DNA of 47,760 bases from Delftia tsuruhatensis NBRC 16741 (lineage in GTDB: Bacteria; Pseudomonadota; Gammaproteobacteria; Burkholderiales; Burkholderiaceae_C), in NCBI RefSeq assembly GCF_001571325.1, contig NZ_BCTO01000016.1:1-47760 (forward strand), read 5' to 3'. Numbering within the stretch: the first letter of the stretch is position 1; each line of letters begins with the position of its first letter. A program made the translations under genes and the position numbers. Shown piece by piece: positions 17,607 to 28,830 of the stretch. Below the pieces are notes generated by a model that did not search any database, was not told the origin of the DNA, and worked only from the letters and a program-made list of their open reading frames with translations.

Positions 17607-17990
17607 TCAATCGGACCCGAGCAGCTCCCATGCACGCTGCTGCGCCTCCTCGGGGGAGGCCGCCAGCAGCATGGGATAGCCCCAGGCCTTGCCGAACATC
17701 TGTGCGAAGGCCTCGGCCTCGGCGCGCTTGTGCGCATCGGGCTCGGCGTGGACAAGGGCGCGCACCAGGCTTTTGAGCTCGGGGCGGCGGGCCTTCATCC
17801 ACAGCACGACCTGCTTGCGCTCCGCGGGCGAGCGCTCCTCCTGGGACATGTCGCCGTCGCTGAAGAAGACAAAGGCCTGGCCGCGGGCCAGCAGGGCCGA
17901 GAAGTCCTCCAGCAAGCGGTCCACGGGCACGGCCTTGTCGCGCTCGTAGCCCATGCGGACCAGGGGAAAGCTGCTGCTGTCGATGTACAT
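17607..17990 (-). CDS. Small uncharacterised protein behind a SoxR-type promoter
   Basis: A 127-residue soluble, acidic protein that I do not recognise. It begins MYIDSSSFPLVRMGYERD and contains AFVFFSDGDMS and AFAQMFGKAWGYPMLLA; no membrane helix, signal or metal motif is seen. The alternating beta and alpha pattern could fit a STAS-like or Rossmann-like small fold, but this is only an impression. ATG 17990 has a very good GGAGG site 6-7 nt upstream, although the frame extends to 18179. It is divergent from soxR, and the SoxR box at 18168-18191 is oriented to drive this gene, the position held by soxS in enteric bacteria. The leader would be about 165 nt. A role in redox or xenobiotic stress is inferred from this promoter. 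Confidence 0.8.
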   Translation of the reverse strand: MYIDSSSFPLVRMGYERDKAVPVDRLLEDFSALLARGQAFVFFSDGDMSQEERSPAERKQVVLWMKARRPELKSLVRALVHAEPDAHKRAEAEAFAQMFGKAWGYPMLLAASPEEAQQRAWELLGSD

Positions 17991-18164
17991 GGAAACCTCC
18001 GGCCGATGCCATTCAATACAAATGAGACCCATTACTGTATGAATGAACGGCAGCTGCGTCATTGCAGCACTCGGCCAAAGAATTTCGCAGTCCGGCCAGG
18101 ACGCCTGCAGGGGCGGTACAAGCCCCGGTTGCCCTGTTCCTGCGCTTTCGCTCAGAATGGCCGC

Positions 18165-18195
18165 ATTCTTCGAGTTCAAGTGAACTTGAAGTCAA
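18165..18195 (-). promoter_or_regulatory. SoxR-type promoter between soxR and the small unknown gene
   Basis: A 24-nt palindrome at 18168-18191 matches the pump box with one base changed. On the minus strand, -35 TTGACT (18195-18190) and -10 AAGAAT (18170-18165) are 19 nt apart, so activated transcription runs toward 17990. Because the box ends only 23 nt before the soxR start codon, SoxR binding should also affect its own synthesis. Confidence 0.88.
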
Positions 18196-18214
18196 GCCAC
18201 GAAGGAAAGCCACC

Positions 18215-18718
18215 ATGAAAACCGAGGATGATCCGCTGCTCAGCATCGGCGACGTGGCGCAGCGCAGCGGGGTCAAGGCCTCGGCGCTGCGCTTTTACGA
18301 GTCGCTGAACCTGATCGAGTCCGTGCGCAGCGCCAGCGGCCACCGGCGCTACCACCGCTCGTCGCTGCGGCGCATCGCCTTCGTGGTGTTCGCCCAGCGC
18401 ATCGGCTTCACGCTGGAGGAGATCGCCGAGCAGCTGGCCAAGCTGCCCAGCCGCCATGTCCCCACGGGCGGGGACTGGCAGAAGATGTCGCGGGTCTGGA
18501 AGCAGCGGCTGGACGACCGCATAGGCGAGCTGCAGCGGCTCAGCGAGAGCCTGGACCAGTGCATTGGCTGCGGTTGCCTGTCGCTGCGCCACTGCGTGCT
18601 GCACAACCCCGGCGACCTGTGCGCACAGAACGGCCCGGGGCCGCGCCGCTGGCTGGGCGACCCGCCGCCCGTGGCCATGGGCGGGCCCTGCCCGGGCCAC
18701 TGCCACGACGAAGGCTGA
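18215..18718 (+). CDS. soxR: Redox-sensitive transcriptional activator SoxR
   Basis: A 167-residue MerR-family regulator. The winged helix starts at LLSIGDVAQRSGVKASALRFYE, then a dimer helix, then the [2Fe-2S] cluster motif CIGCGCLSLRHC with cysteines 116, 119, 121 and 127, in the same CxxCxCx5C pattern as E. coli SoxR. Oxidation of this cluster switches the bound protein from inert to activating. ATG 18215 has an AAGGAAAG site; the longer frame upstream runs through the operator and is not coding. An extra C-terminal tail, GGPCPGHCHDEG, adds two cysteines and two histidines. Targets in this window should be the RND pump and the 127-residue gene, both with matching boxes. The gene abuts the convergent hutG stop with no gap. 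Confidence 0.96.
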   Translation: MKTEDDPLLSIGDVAQRSGVKASALRFYESLNLIESVRSASGHRRYHRSSLRRIAFVVFAQRIGFTLEEIAEQLAKLPSRHVPTGGDWQKMSRVWKQRLDDRIGELQRLSESLDQCIGCGCLSLRHCVLHNPGDLCAQNGPGPRRWLGDPPPVAMGGPCPGHCHDEG

Positions 18719-19540
18719 TCAGGACACGCGCCGTGTCGTGACGAAGTCCAGCACCGCCTGCAGCATGCGCTGCAGCGTGGGCTGGATCTGTTCGGCGCGC
18801 TCGGGCAGGTAGTCGAAGGGCAGGGCTTCCTGCATGTAGCTGCACTGCGTCATCTCCAGCTGCACGGCGTGGATGCCGGCCTCGGGCTGGCCGTAGTGGC
18901 GCGTGATGTAGCCGCCCGTGAAGCGGCCGTTGAGTATGGCGGTGTGGCCTGGCGCGGTCTGCGCAATGGCCAGCAGATGCTCGGCCAGTTCCAGCGCGCA
19001 GCTCGTGCCCTTGCCGGTGCCCAGGTTCAGGTCGGGCAGCTTGCCTTCGAAGAAACGCGGCAGCACCGAGCGGATGGAGTGCGCATCCCACAGCGCCACG
19101 GTGCCGTGCACGGCCTTGAGGCGGTCCAGCTCGGCGCGCAGCTGTGCGTGGTACGGGCCCCAGATGGCTTCGCGGCGCGCGGCGATCTCGGCGTCTGCGG
19201 GCACATCGGCCGGGTCGGCGTACAGCGGCGTGTCGTCGAAGGTGTCCACGGGGCACAGGCCGGTGACGCTCTGGCCCGGGTAGAGGCTGGCGCCATCGGG
19301 CGGACGGTTCAGGTCCACCACATAGCGCGAATGCGTGGCCACGAGGATGGAGGCGCCCATGGCCCTGGCGAACTCGTACAGGCGCGGCAGGTGCCAGTCG
19401 GTGTCGGGCACGTGGCGGGCTTCCTCGGTCAGGCGCGCGGCGATGTCGGGCGGCACATGGGTGCCCGCATGCGGCATGGAGATCAGCAGCGGCGCCGTGC
19501 CCTGGTGGAAGATGAAGGGAGGGGGAGCGGTATCGGTCAT
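18719..19540 (-). CDS. hutG: N-formylglutamate deformylase (HutG)
   Basis: A 273-residue amidohydrolase that cleaves N-formyl-L-glutamate to glutamate and formate, the last step of the five-step histidine pathway. Family signs are the N-terminal PLLISMPHAGTHVP, DTDWH, VVDLNRPP, WDAHSIRS and the C-terminal NGRFTGGYITRHYG, which carry the likely metal-binding His and Asp residues. ATG 19540 starts the conserved part; the frame runs upstream only as noise. It is the last gene of the hut operon, 56 nt after hutF, and ends directly against soxR, which is transcribed from the other side. There is no visible terminator between the two convergent genes. Confidence 0.95.
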   Translation of the reverse strand: MTDTAPPPFIFHQGTAPLLISMPHAGTHVPPDIAARLTEEARHVPDTDWHLPRLYEFARAMGASILVATHSRYVVDLNRPPDGASLYPGQSVTGLCPVDTFDDTPLYADPADVPADAEIAARREAIWGPYHAQLRAELDRLKAVHGTVALWDAHSIRSVLPRFFEGKLPDLNLGTGKGTSCALELAEHLLAIAQTAPGHTAILNGRFTGGYITRHYGQPEAGIHAVQLEMTQCSYMQEALPFDYLPERAEQIQPTLQRMLQAVLDFVTTRRVS

Positions 19541-19596
19541 GGCGTGATTCTGGAACGTTTCTGGCGGGTTTCGCGGGCCCATGGCATGCGGGGGCC

Positions 19597-20997
19597 TCAG
19601 GATTGCAGGGTGGCCGCGCGGGCCGCGACAAAGCCGCGGGCTGCCGCCTCGTGCAGCGCATGCCGTCCGGCCTGCACGCGGCGCTCGCCGCCCACCCACA
19701 GGCTGTGCAGCGCGCTGCTGCGGTGGCTGCCGAAGACATGGGCCGAGACCATGGCCTGCACCGGCAGGCCGGCCAGTGCCACATGGCCTGCGTCCAGCGC
19801 CAGGAAGTCGGCCTGCTGGCCCACGGCCAGCCCGGCCACGGGGCGGCCTGCGGCCTGGGCACCGCCCTGCACGGCAGCGGTCCACAGCGCGGTGCCCACC
19901 TGCGGGTCGGGGCCTGCCAGCACGTTGCGCTGGCGCAGCGACAGGCGCTGGCTGTATTCGAGCATCAGCAGTTCCTCGGCCGCGTTGACGCAGGCATGGC
20001 TGTCCGAGCCCACGCCCCAGGCGCCGCCGTGGCCCAGCCATTGCGGCATGTCGAAGATGCCATCGCCCAGGTTGGCCTCGGTGGTGGGGCAGATGCCGGC
20101 CACGGCGCCGCTGCGCGCGGCGCCCGTGTATTCACCGGGCGTCATGTGGGTGGCGTGGACCAGGCACCAGCGTGCGTCCACGGAGGCATGCTCCAGCAGC
20201 CATTGCACGGGGCGCTGGCCGCTCCAGGCCAGGCAGTCGTCCACCTCCTGGGTCTGCTCGGCAATGTGGATGTGGATGGGCGCGCGCGCGTCCAGCGCCG
20301 TCAGGCCCTCCACGGCCACGCGCAGGCTGTCGGGCGGCACGGCGCGCAGCGAGTGGGGCGCCAGGCCCAGGGCCGCGCCTTGTGCGCGCGCCTCGGGCAG
20401 CAGGCGCTGCAGCAGGGCCAGCATGTTGTCGGTGCTGCGGATGAAGCGCGCCTGGTCGGCGCGCGGCGGCTTGCCGCCGAAGCCGCTGGTCTGGTAGAGC
20501 ACGGGCAGCAGGGTGATGCCCATGCCGGCCTTGCGCGCGGCGCGCAGCAGGGCCAGGGACAGCGTGGCGTCGTCGGCGTAGGGCCGGCCATCCCGGTCGT
20601 GGTGCACGTAGTGGAATTCGCAGACCGAGGTGTAGCCGGCCTCCAGCATCTCCACGTACAGCCAGGTGGCGATGGCCTCCAGCGACTCGGGCGTGATGCG
20701 CGCGGCAAAGCGGTACATGAGGTCGCGCCAGCTCCAGAAGCTGTCCTGGGCCTCGGCGCGGTATTCGGTCAGGCCCGCAAAGGCGCGCTGGAAGGCATGC
20801 GAGTGCAGGTTGGGCATGCCGGGCAGCACAGGGCCGGGCGCGCGCGGCCCGTTGCCGGGCTGTGCGTCGGCCTGTACGGCCTGCAGGCGCCCTGCGCCAT
20901 CCCAGCGCAGCAGCACATTGCGCGCCCAGCCCGTGGGCAGCAGCGCATGCTCGGCGAACAGCGTGCGGCTGTCGGGTGTCGGGTCGATGCCGCTCAT
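19597..20997 (-). CDS. hutF: Formimidoylglutamate deiminase (HutF)
   Basis: A 466-residue metal-dependent amidohydrolase that converts N-formimino-L-glutamate to N-formyl-L-glutamate and ammonia. The zinc-binding start is GMPNLHSHAFQRAFAG (His65, His67). Further family markers are FHYVHHD, the IHIAEQ metal site, HATHMT and the GVGSDSHACVN motif with the catalytic Asp. The pairing with hutG means histidine is degraded by the formylglutamate route rather than directly by HutG-type formiminoglutamase. Its ATG overlaps the stop of the hisC-like gene by 4 nt (ATGA), so the two are translationally coupled. Confidence 0.96.
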   Translation of the reverse strand: MSGIDPTPDSRTLFAEHALLPTGWARNVLLRWDGAGRLQAVQADAQPGNGPRAPGPVLPGMPNLHSHAFQRAFAGLTEYRAEAQDSFWSWRDLMYRFAARITPESLEAIATWLYVEMLEAGYTSVCEFHYVHHDRDGRPYADDATLSLALLRAARKAGMGITLLPVLYQTSGFGGKPPRADQARFIRSTDNMLALLQRLLPEARAQGAALGLAPHSLRAVPPDSLRVAVEGLTALDARAPIHIHIAEQTQEVDDCLAWSGQRPVQWLLEHASVDARWCLVHATHMTPGEYTGAARSGAVAGICPTTEANLGDGIFDMPQWLGHGGAWGVGSDSHACVNAAEELLMLEYSQRLSLRQRNVLAGPDPQVGTALWTAAVQGGAQAAGRPVAGLAVGQQADFLALDAGHVALAGLPVQAMVSAHVFGSHRSSALHSLWVGGERRVQAGRHALHEAAARGFVAARAATLQS

Positions 20998-22139
20998 TGC
21001 CCGGCCTCCAGGATCTCGGCCAGCGCGCGCACGAAGCGTTCGTTGTCGGCCTCGGTGCCCACGGAGACGCGGATGAAGTGCTCGAAGCCCGGCTCCTTCC
21101 AGGGCTTGACGATCAGGCCCCGGGCCAGCAGCGCCTCGTTCACGGGGCCGTTGGGGCGGCCGATGTCGATGAACAGGAAGTTGGCGGCCGAAGGCGCTAT
21201 CCGAAGTGCGGGCAGGGCAGGCAGGGCGGCCAGCCGCTGCGCCAGCACATCGCGCAGGCGCACGGTCTCGGCCACGCCGCGCTGCATGAAGCCCTCGTCG
21301 CCCCAGGCCGCCAGCGCCGCCGCCTGGGCGGCCTGGTTGACGTTGAAGGGCGTGCGCACGCGGTCCAGCAGTTGCACCAGGGCCGCGTCGCTGGCCAGGC
21401 CATAGCCCACGCGCAGGCCTGCCAGGCCCCAGGCCTTGGAGAAGGTGCGCAGCACGATCCAGGGCATGGCGCGGCCGCGCAGCAGGGCCAGCACGTCGGG
21501 GTAGCCGTCGGCGTGCAGGGCGTACTCGTAGTAGGCCTCGTCCACCACCAGCAGGGTCTGCGGCGGCGTGGCGTCCAGCAGGCGCGCGAAATCGCGGGCG
21601 CTGAACATGCAGCCCACGGGATTGGAGGGATTGGCCAGCATGGCGATCTTGGGACCGCGCGCCAGCGCCTGGCACCAGGCATCGACGTCGAAGTCCAGCG
21701 CGGGCGTCAGCTCCAGCAGCTCGACGCGGGCGCCCATCATGCGCGGGTAGATCTCGTGCAGGCCGAAGGCCGGGCGCTGGGTGAGCACGCGGTCGCCGGG
21801 CGAGAGAAACGCCTGGCACAGCATCTGCAGGATGTCCTCGGAGCCGTTGCCCACGGCAATGGCCTCGGCCGGCACGCCGGTGCGCGCGGCGATGGCCGCG
21901 CGCAGCGCCGTGCATTGCGCATCGGGATAGGTGCCCACGTGCAGGGCCAGGTCGGCCAGGGCGCGGGCCACGGCAGGGCTGGCGCCAAAGGGGTTCTCGT
22001 TGCTCGCCAGCCGCGCGATCTCGGTGACGCCGTAGCGCGCCCGCACGGCCTCGGAGGACAGGCCTGCGTTGTAGGGCGGCAGCGGCGGCACTTCGGGGCG
22101 TGCCAGGGTGTGGATCGCGTGGAGGGCGGGAGCGTTCAT
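20994..22139 (-). CDS. hisC: HisC-like PLP aminotransferase inside the hut operon
   Basis: A 381-residue class I/II aminotransferase of the histidinol-phosphate family. Visible marks are ASNENPFGASP near residue 45, YPDAQCTALR, ANPSNPVG at 169-176, VVDEAYYEY at 198-206 and the PLP lysine 235 in TFSKAWGLAGLRVGYG. In biosynthesis HisC makes histidinol phosphate, but here the gene overlaps an oxidase gene on one side and hutF on the other by ATGA junctions, deep in a breakdown operon. I infer it works on histidine or imidazolepyruvate as a catabolic paralogue; a biosynthetic copy would be expected elsewhere. The substrate is not proven by the sequence. Confidence 0.88.
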   Translation of the reverse strand: MNAPALHAIHTLARPEVPPLPPYNAGLSSEAVRARYGVTEIARLASNENPFGASPAVARALADLALHVGTYPDAQCTALRAAIAARTGVPAEAIAVGNGSEDILQMLCQAFLSPGDRVLTQRPAFGLHEIYPRMMGARVELLELTPALDFDVDAWCQALARGPKIAMLANPSNPVGCMFSARDFARLLDATPPQTLLVVDEAYYEYALHADGYPDVLALLRGRAMPWIVLRTFSKAWGLAGLRVGYGLASDAALVQLLDRVRTPFNVNQAAQAAALAAWGDEGFMQRGVAETVRLRDVLAQRLAALPALPALRIAPSAANFLFIDIGRPNGPVNEALLARGLIVKPWKEPGFEHFIRVSVGTEADNERFVRALAEILEAGQ

Positions 22140-23524
22140 AGGTCGAATACCTTGCCGGGGTTGAACAGATGCAGGGGGTCCAGCGCCTGCTTGATGGCGC
22201 GCATCACGGCCAGTTCGGCCGGGGTGCGGCTGGCGCCGAGATAGGGCTTCTTGTGCAGGCCGATGCCGTGCTCGGCCGAGACGCTGCCGCCGAACTCGCC
22301 GACCAGGTGGTACAACGCGGCCTCGACGCCTTCGCAGTCGCCGTTGGCGGTGGCACCGTCCACCGAGACATGCAGGTTGCCGTCGCCCACATGGCCGAAG
22401 AACAGCGTGTGGTGGCCGGGCCAGCGCGCGTCGAACGCGGCGCGGCAGGCATCGGCAAAGCGGCCGATGTCGGCCTGGGGCAGGCTGACGTCGAAGTTCA
22501 CGGGCGGATGCATGTTCGTGTTGAGCTCGGCCGGCGCCTCGCGCAGCTTCCACAGCTGGCGCGCCTGTGCCACGGATTGGGCGATGACGGCATCGGCCAC
22601 CTCGCCGGCCTCCATGGCCTCGCCCAGGGCCTCTTCCACGTCGGCGCGCAGCGTAGCCTCGTCCTTGCCGTCCACATCGATCAGGGCCAGCAGCGCATGC
22701 GCCTGGCCAAACGGCGGCTGCAGCTTCTGCCAGCGGATGGAGGCCTGGATGAAGCTGTCCCACATCAGCTCGAAGGCCGCCACGCCGTTGCCAAAGCGCG
22801 ATTGCATGCGCGCGAGCACGGACAGCGCCGCATCGAAGTCCGGCACGGCCACCAGGGCCGTGGCGCGGGCCTGGGGCGCGGGGCGCAGGCGCAGCAGCAC
22901 GCGCGTGACGATGCCCAGCGTGCCCTCCGAGCCGATGAAGAACTGCTTGAGGTCGTAGCCCGTGTTGTTCTTGAGCATGGGGCGCAGCATGGGCAGCACC
23001 GTGCCGTCGGCCAGCACCACCTCCAGGCCCAGCACCTGCTCGCGCATCATGCCGTGCTGCAGCACGCCGTTGCCGCCCGCATTGGTGGCCACGTTGCCGC
23101 CGATCTGGCAGCTGCCGCGCGCGCCCAGGTCCACGCCGAAGACCATGCCTGCGGCCACGGCCGCTTCCTGCACGGCCTGCAGCGTGGCGCCGGCCTGCAC
23201 GGTCATCAGCGCGGTGCGCGCGTTCACGTCCTCGATGGCATTCATGCGCTCCATGGAGACGGCCACGGCACCCGGCACGGGCACGGCCGCACCGGCCAGG
23301 CCCGTGAGCCCGCCCTGGGGCACGACAGGCACGCGGTGGGCCGTGCACAGGCGCATGAGCGCGCTGACCTCGTCGGTGCTGCGCGGGCGCACCAGGGCCA
23401 GCGGGCGCTGGGGCGGCGTGCCGCTCCAGTCGGTGTGGTAGCGCGCGGGCACATCGTCGCCGCGCTGCGCCACTTCGGCGCCCAGGGTGGAAATCAATTC
23501 ATCGAGAAACAGTGCATGGGGCAT
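22136..23524 (-). CDS. FAD-linked 2-hydroxyacid dehydrogenase/oxidase (GlcD/D-lactate dehydrogenase type)
   Basis: A 462-residue flavoprotein of the vanillyl-alcohol-oxidase fold. The FAD-binding part (about residues 35-210) holds VPVVPQGGLTGLAGAAVP, GSCQIGGNVATNAGG and FFIGSEGTLGIVTRV. The C-terminal part has the metal and substrate motif FFGHVGDGNLHVSV and ends SAEHGIGLHKK. Such enzymes oxidise D-2-hydroxy acids such as lactate, glycolate or 2-hydroxyglutarate. It sits between hutI (11 nt) and the hisC-like gene (4-nt overlap), so it belongs to the hut operon. In that place imidazolelactate is the natural candidate substrate, which would feed imidazolepyruvate to the aminotransferase. That is inference. 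Confidence 0.88.
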   Translation of the reverse strand: MPHALFLDELISTLGAEVAQRGDDVPARYHTDWSGTPPQRPLALVRPRSTDEVSALMRLCTAHRVPVVPQGGLTGLAGAAVPVPGAVAVSMERMNAIEDVNARTALMTVQAGATLQAVQEAAVAAGMVFGVDLGARGSCQIGGNVATNAGGNGVLQHGMMREQVLGLEVVLADGTVLPMLRPMLKNNTGYDLKQFFIGSEGTLGIVTRVLLRLRPAPQARATALVAVPDFDAALSVLARMQSRFGNGVAAFELMWDSFIQASIRWQKLQPPFGQAHALLALIDVDGKDEATLRADVEEALGEAMEAGEVADAVIAQSVAQARQLWKLREAPAELNTNMHPPVNFDVSLPQADIGRFADACRAAFDARWPGHHTLFFGHVGDGNLHVSVDGATANGDCEGVEAALYHLVGEFGGSVSAEHGIGLHKKPYLGASRTPAELAVMRAIKQALDPLHLFNPGKVFDL

Positions 23525-23535
23525 GGGACAGGCTT

Positions 23536-24831
23536 TCAGTGGCTCCCCTGCCCGCGGGTCCGCACGATGCGGCCCTGTCGCACGATGGTGCAGTCAGGCT
23601 TGCTGCCGAACCAGTAGGCCAGCTCGGCCGCATGGCGCACGGGCCAGAGCACGAAGTGGGCGGGACGGCCGGCCGCGATCAGGCCATGCTCGTCCTGCAG
23701 GCCCAGGGCGCGCGCGGCATGGCGGGTGATGCCCGCCAGGGCCTCGGGCACGGTGAGCCGGAACAGGGTGCAGGCCATGTTGGCCATGAGCAAAAGGCTC
23801 AGGCAGGGGGAGGTGCCCGGATTGTGATCGGTAGAGACGGCCATGGGAACGCCCGCGGCGCGCAGGCCCGCGATGGGCGGCATGTGGGTGTCACGCAGCG
23901 TGTAGTAGGCGCCGGGCAGCAGCACGGCCACGGAACCCGCGCCGCGCATGGCGGCGATACCTGCTTCCGACAGGTGCTCGATGTGGTCGCACGACAGCGC
24001 GCCATAGCGGGCCGCGAGGGCCGCCCCCTCCATGTTCGACAGCTGCTCGGCATGCAGCTTGACGGGCAGGCCCAGGCGGCGTGCGGCCTGGAAGACCTGC
24101 TCGGTCTCGGCCAGCGAGAAGGCGATGCGCTCGCAGAACACATCGACCGCATCGACCAGGCCCTCGGCCGCCAGCGCGGGCAGCATGGTGCCGGCGACGA
24201 GGTCGATGTAGTCCTGGCTGCGCCCTGCGTACTCGGGCGGCAGCGCATGCGCGCCCAGGAAGGTGGTGCGCACGGTCACGCCCAGGGCCTGGCCCAGGCG
24301 CCGGGCCACGCGCAGCTGCTTGCGCTCGTGCTCCAGCGCCAGGCCGTAGCCCGACTTGATCTCGATGGCGCAGACGCCCTCGTCCAGCAGCTGCTGCAGG
24401 CGCGGCAGGGCCTGGGCGAACAGCTCGTCCTCGCTGGCCTCGCGCGTGGCACGCACGCTGGAGACGATGCCGCCGCCGGCGCGTGCCACTTCCTCGTAGC
24501 TGGCGCCGTCCAGGCGCATGGCGAATTCGTTGGCGCGCTCGCCGCCATAGACCAGGTGGGTGTGGCAATCGACCAGGCCCGGCGTGGCCAGCATGCCCTG
24601 GCCGTCATGGCGCGGCAGGGCCGCATATGCGGGCGGCAGGGCCTGCTGCGGCCCCACCCAGGCCACGCGGCCCTGCTGCACCACGATGCAGGCATCCTCC
24701 CCGTCACCCACGGCCTGGCCGGCCTCGAACATGTCAGGCGCCAGGCGCAGGTTCTGCCAGCAGCCGTCGGCCGAAGAGGATGGAGCGAGTGCGCAAGCGG
24801 ATGCAGAAGCGGGTGCGTGGGGCTCGGTCAT
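23536..24831 (-). CDS. hutI: Imidazolonepropionase (HutI)
   Basis: A 431-residue zinc amidohydrolase that opens imidazolone-5-propionate to formiminoglutamate, step three of histidine breakdown. The metal site begins [20 protein letters not shown] (His90, His92). Other family marks are [28 protein letters not shown] and the catalytic [13 protein letters not shown] 24831 starts MTEPHAP; the longer frame runs into hutD and is not real. The first 25 residues are a little longer and more Ala/Ser-rich than usual. It lies 29 nt after hutD and 11 nt before the oxidase gene. Confidence 0.97.
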   Translation of the reverse strand: MTEPHAPASASACALAPSSSADGCWQNLRLAPDMFEAGQAVGDGEDACIVVQQGRVAWVGPQQALPPAYAALPRHDGQGMLATPGLVDCHTHLVYGGERANEFAMRLDGASYEEVARAGGGIVSSVRATREASEDELFAQALPRLQQLLDEGVCAIEIKSGYGLALEHERKQLRVARRLGQALGVTVRTTFLGAHALPPEYAGRSQDYIDLVAGTMLPALAAEGLVDAVDVFCERIAFSLAETEQVFQAARRLGLPVKLHAEQLSNMEGAALAARYGALSCDHIEHLSEAGIAAMRGAGSVAVLLPGAYYTLRDTHMPPIAGLRAAGVPMAVSTDHNPGTSPCLSLLLMANMACTLFRLTVPEALAGITRHAARALGLQDEHGLIAAGRPAHFVLWPVRHAAELAYWFGSKPDCTIVRQGRIVRTRGQGSH

Positions 24832-24860
24832 GGAGGTGATTCCTTGGATGTCGTGGGTCG

Positions 24861-25421
24861 TCAGCAGGCTTGCAGCAGCACCTGCACCAGCCGCGCGTCG
24901 TCGGTCTGCGGCACCAGCTGCTGCGGGTCGGGCTGCTGCGCGCTCCACCACAGGCCCTGGCCGGGGATGAGCGCAGCGCCATCCGCCTGCCAGTCGCCCT
25001 GCAGCACCATGCACAGGCCGGCGTCGGCGCGGCCGGCGTCGGCAGCGCTGTCCAGCACCTGGACCTGCGCCCGCCACCGGCCGCGCCGCGCCATCACGTT
25101 GAAGTCGGTGGAAGTGCCGCCCAGCAGCGAGCAGCCCAGCGCCACATCGCCGGAGAAGGCAAACGGCTGCCAGCGCGCGTCCAGCACATGGTCGATGCCT
25201 TCGCCGCGCAGGTGCACGCCGTCGCCATCGAGCAGCATGATCTGCCGGTCCACGCCTGCAAAGGCCGAGAACGGGCCGGGCTGGTCAATGGTGGCCACGC
25301 TGATGCGCCAGCCAAAGGCCTCCATGCCGGCCCCGGGCGGCCAGCAGGCGATCTCGCGCGTGCTGCCGCCCCCGTTCTTCCAGGGGCTGGCGGCGATCTG
25401 GTTCAGGTTGAAACGCTGCAT
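24861..25421 (-). CDS. hutD: HutD/Ves family protein
   Basis: A 186-residue cupin-like protein. The start [20 protein letters not shown] is the signature of the HutD family, followed by [23 protein letters not shown] and a double cupin-type barrel. HutD is found in many hut operons; in Pseudomonas it has been linked to limiting hut activity, perhaps by binding formylglutamate or urocanate, but the mechanism is unsettled. ATG 25421 opens the conserved part; the apparent longer frame is a shadow of hutU. It lies between hutU (23 nt) and hutI (29 nt), as in other hut operons. Confidence 0.93.
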   Translation of the reverse strand: MQRFNLNQIAASPWKNGGGSTREIACWPPGAGMEAFGWRISVATIDQPGPFSAFAGVDRQIMLLDGDGVHLRGEGIDHVLDARWQPFAFSGDVALGCSLLGGTSTDFNVMARRGRWRAQVQVLDSAADAGRADAGLCMVLQGDWQADGAALIPGQGLWWSAQQPDPQQLVPQTDDARLVQVLLQAC

Positions 25422-25444
25422 GGCCGTGGTGTCCTGCAAGCGGC

Positions 25445-27178
<1,734 letters not shown>

Positions 27179-27217
27179 GGCGATCTCCTGGGTGCGTAGG
27201 GTGAGCGGTTGCGGGGT

Positions 27218-28789
27218 TCAGGCAGCCTGGTGGCTGGGCAGGTGGCGGACGATGGCCTGGGGCCAGTCCGTGGCAAGCGCCCACTGGCGCATGGTTTCGA
27301 TGTCGGGTGCCAGGTAGCGGTCACGGTCGAGATGGGGAACCTGGCTGCGGATCAGCGCGTACTGCGCCTCGATCAGCTCGGAGCTGCTCAGGCTGCGGTC
27401 GAAGTCCATGCCCTGGGCGGCGGCCATGGCTTCCACGCCCACGATGACGGCGGTGTTGCGCGCCATCTCGCCCAGGCGCCGCGCGCCGTAGGTGGCCATG
27501 GAGACATGGTCTTCCTGGTTGGCCGAGGTGGGCAGGCTGGTGACGCTGCTGGGATGGGCCAGGCACTGGTTCTCGGCAGCCAGGGCGGCAGCCGTGACCT
27601 GGGCGATCATGAAGCCCGAGTTCACGCCGCTGTCGGCAATCAGGAAGGCAGGCAGGCCCGACAGGCCGGTGTCCAGCAGCAGGGCCATGCGGCGCTCGGA
27701 GATGGCGCCGATCTCGGCCAGGGCCAGGGCGATGATGTCGGCCGCGAAGGCCACGGGCTCGGCATGGAAGTTGCCGCCCGAGATCACGTCGCCGTTGTCG
27801 AAGACCAGCGGGTTGTCCGAGGCGGCGTTGGCCTCGATCACCAGCACGCGGGCCGCATGGCTGAGGTTGTCCAGGCAGGCGCCCATGACCTGGGGCACGC
27901 AGCGGATGGAGTACGGGTCCTGCACGCGGCCGCAGTGGGGGTGGGAGGTGTCGATGGCGCTGCCGTCCAGCAGTTCGCGCACGGCGGCGGCCACGGCGAT
28001 CTGGCCAAGCTGGCCGCGCGCCTCGTGGATGCGGGCGTCAAACGGCTTGACCGAGCCCTTGATGGCCTCCAGCGTCAGGCAGCCCGCCACCAGGCCGGCG
28101 GCAAACACGCTCTCGCCCTGGAAAAGGCCCACCAGGGCCAGCGCCGTGGATACCTGGGTGCCGTTGAGCAGGGCCAGCCCTTCCTTGGGGCCGAGCACGA
28201 AGGGCTCCAGGCCCACGTGGCGCATGGCCTCGGTGCCGGACACCACCTGTCCATCGATCTTGGCCTGGCCTTCGCCGATCAGCACGCAGGCCAGGTGCGA
28301 CAGCGGCGCCAGGTCGCCGGAGGCGCCCACCGAGCCCTTGGCGGGAATCACGGGCAGCACGTCGGCGTTGGCCAGGGCCAGCAGCGCATCGACCAGCTCG
28401 GGGCGCACGCCCGAGTGGCCGCGCGCCAGGCTCACGGCCTTGGTGGCCAGCACCAGGCGCACCACGGCGTCGGGCAGCGGATCGCCCGTGCCCACGCTGT
28501 GCGACAGCACCAGGTTGCGCTGCAGCTCTGCCAGGCGGTCATGGGCGATCTTGGTGGAGGCCAGCTTGCCGAAGCCGGTGTTGATGCCATAGACGACCTG
28601 GTCCTCATCCACGATGTGCTGCACATGGGCCTGGGCGGCGCGCATGCGCTCGTAGGCGGACGCCGCCATGGACAGGCGCACGCCGCCCTGCTGTATGGCC
28701 CGCAGCTGGGCCAGGGTGACCTGGCCGGGCTGCAGCGTCAGCGCGGTGCCGGGACGGGAGGTGAGGCCGGGAGTCGTGATGGTGTTCAT
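27218..28789 (-). CDS. hutH: Histidine ammonia-lyase (HutH)
   Basis: A 523-residue enzyme that removes ammonia from L-histidine to give urocanate, the first step of the pathway. The Ala-Ser-Gly triad that becomes the MIO cofactor is at 156-158 in [14 protein letters not shown]. The catalytic tyrosine lies in [12 protein letters not shown]. The motifs QEDHVSM and FHAEPVA complete the active site. Length is normal. It is the first gene of the main hut operon, and the 113-nt gap to hutC contains a HutC/GntR-like operator about 50 nt upstream of the start. Confidence 0.98.
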   Translation of the reverse strand: MNTITTPGLTSRPGTALTLQPGQVTLAQLRAIQQGGVRLSMAASAYERMRAAQAHVQHIVDEDQVVYGINTGFGKLASTKIAHDRLAELQRNLVLSHSVGTGDPLPDAVVRLVLATKAVSLARGHSGVRPELVDALLALANADVLPVIPAKGSVGASGDLAPLSHLACVLIGEGQAKIDGQVVSGTEAMRHVGLEPFVLGPKEGLALLNGTQVSTALALVGLFQGESVFAAGLVAGCLTLEAIKGSVKPFDARIHEARGQLGQIAVAAAVRELLDGSAIDTSHPHCGRVQDPYSIRCVPQVMGACLDNLSHAARVLVIEANAASDNPLVFDNGDVISGGNFHAEPVAFAADIIALALAEIGAISERRMALLLDTGLSGLPAFLIADSGVNSGFMIAQVTAAALAAENQCLAHPSSVTSLPTSANQEDHVSMATYGARRLGEMARNTAVIVGVEAMAAAQGMDFDRSLSSSELIEAQYALIRSQVPHLDRDRYLAPDIETMRQWALATDWPQAIVRHLPSHQAA

Positions 28790-28830
28790 GGTGATGCCCT
28801 GTCGGTGTCTGGAAGGATGTGCCAGGATGG

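Noticed and set aside
18013..18276. A minus-strand small gene across the soxR promoter region
   Set aside because: The frame runs through the SoxR box and the soxR start, has no ribosome site and no family look.
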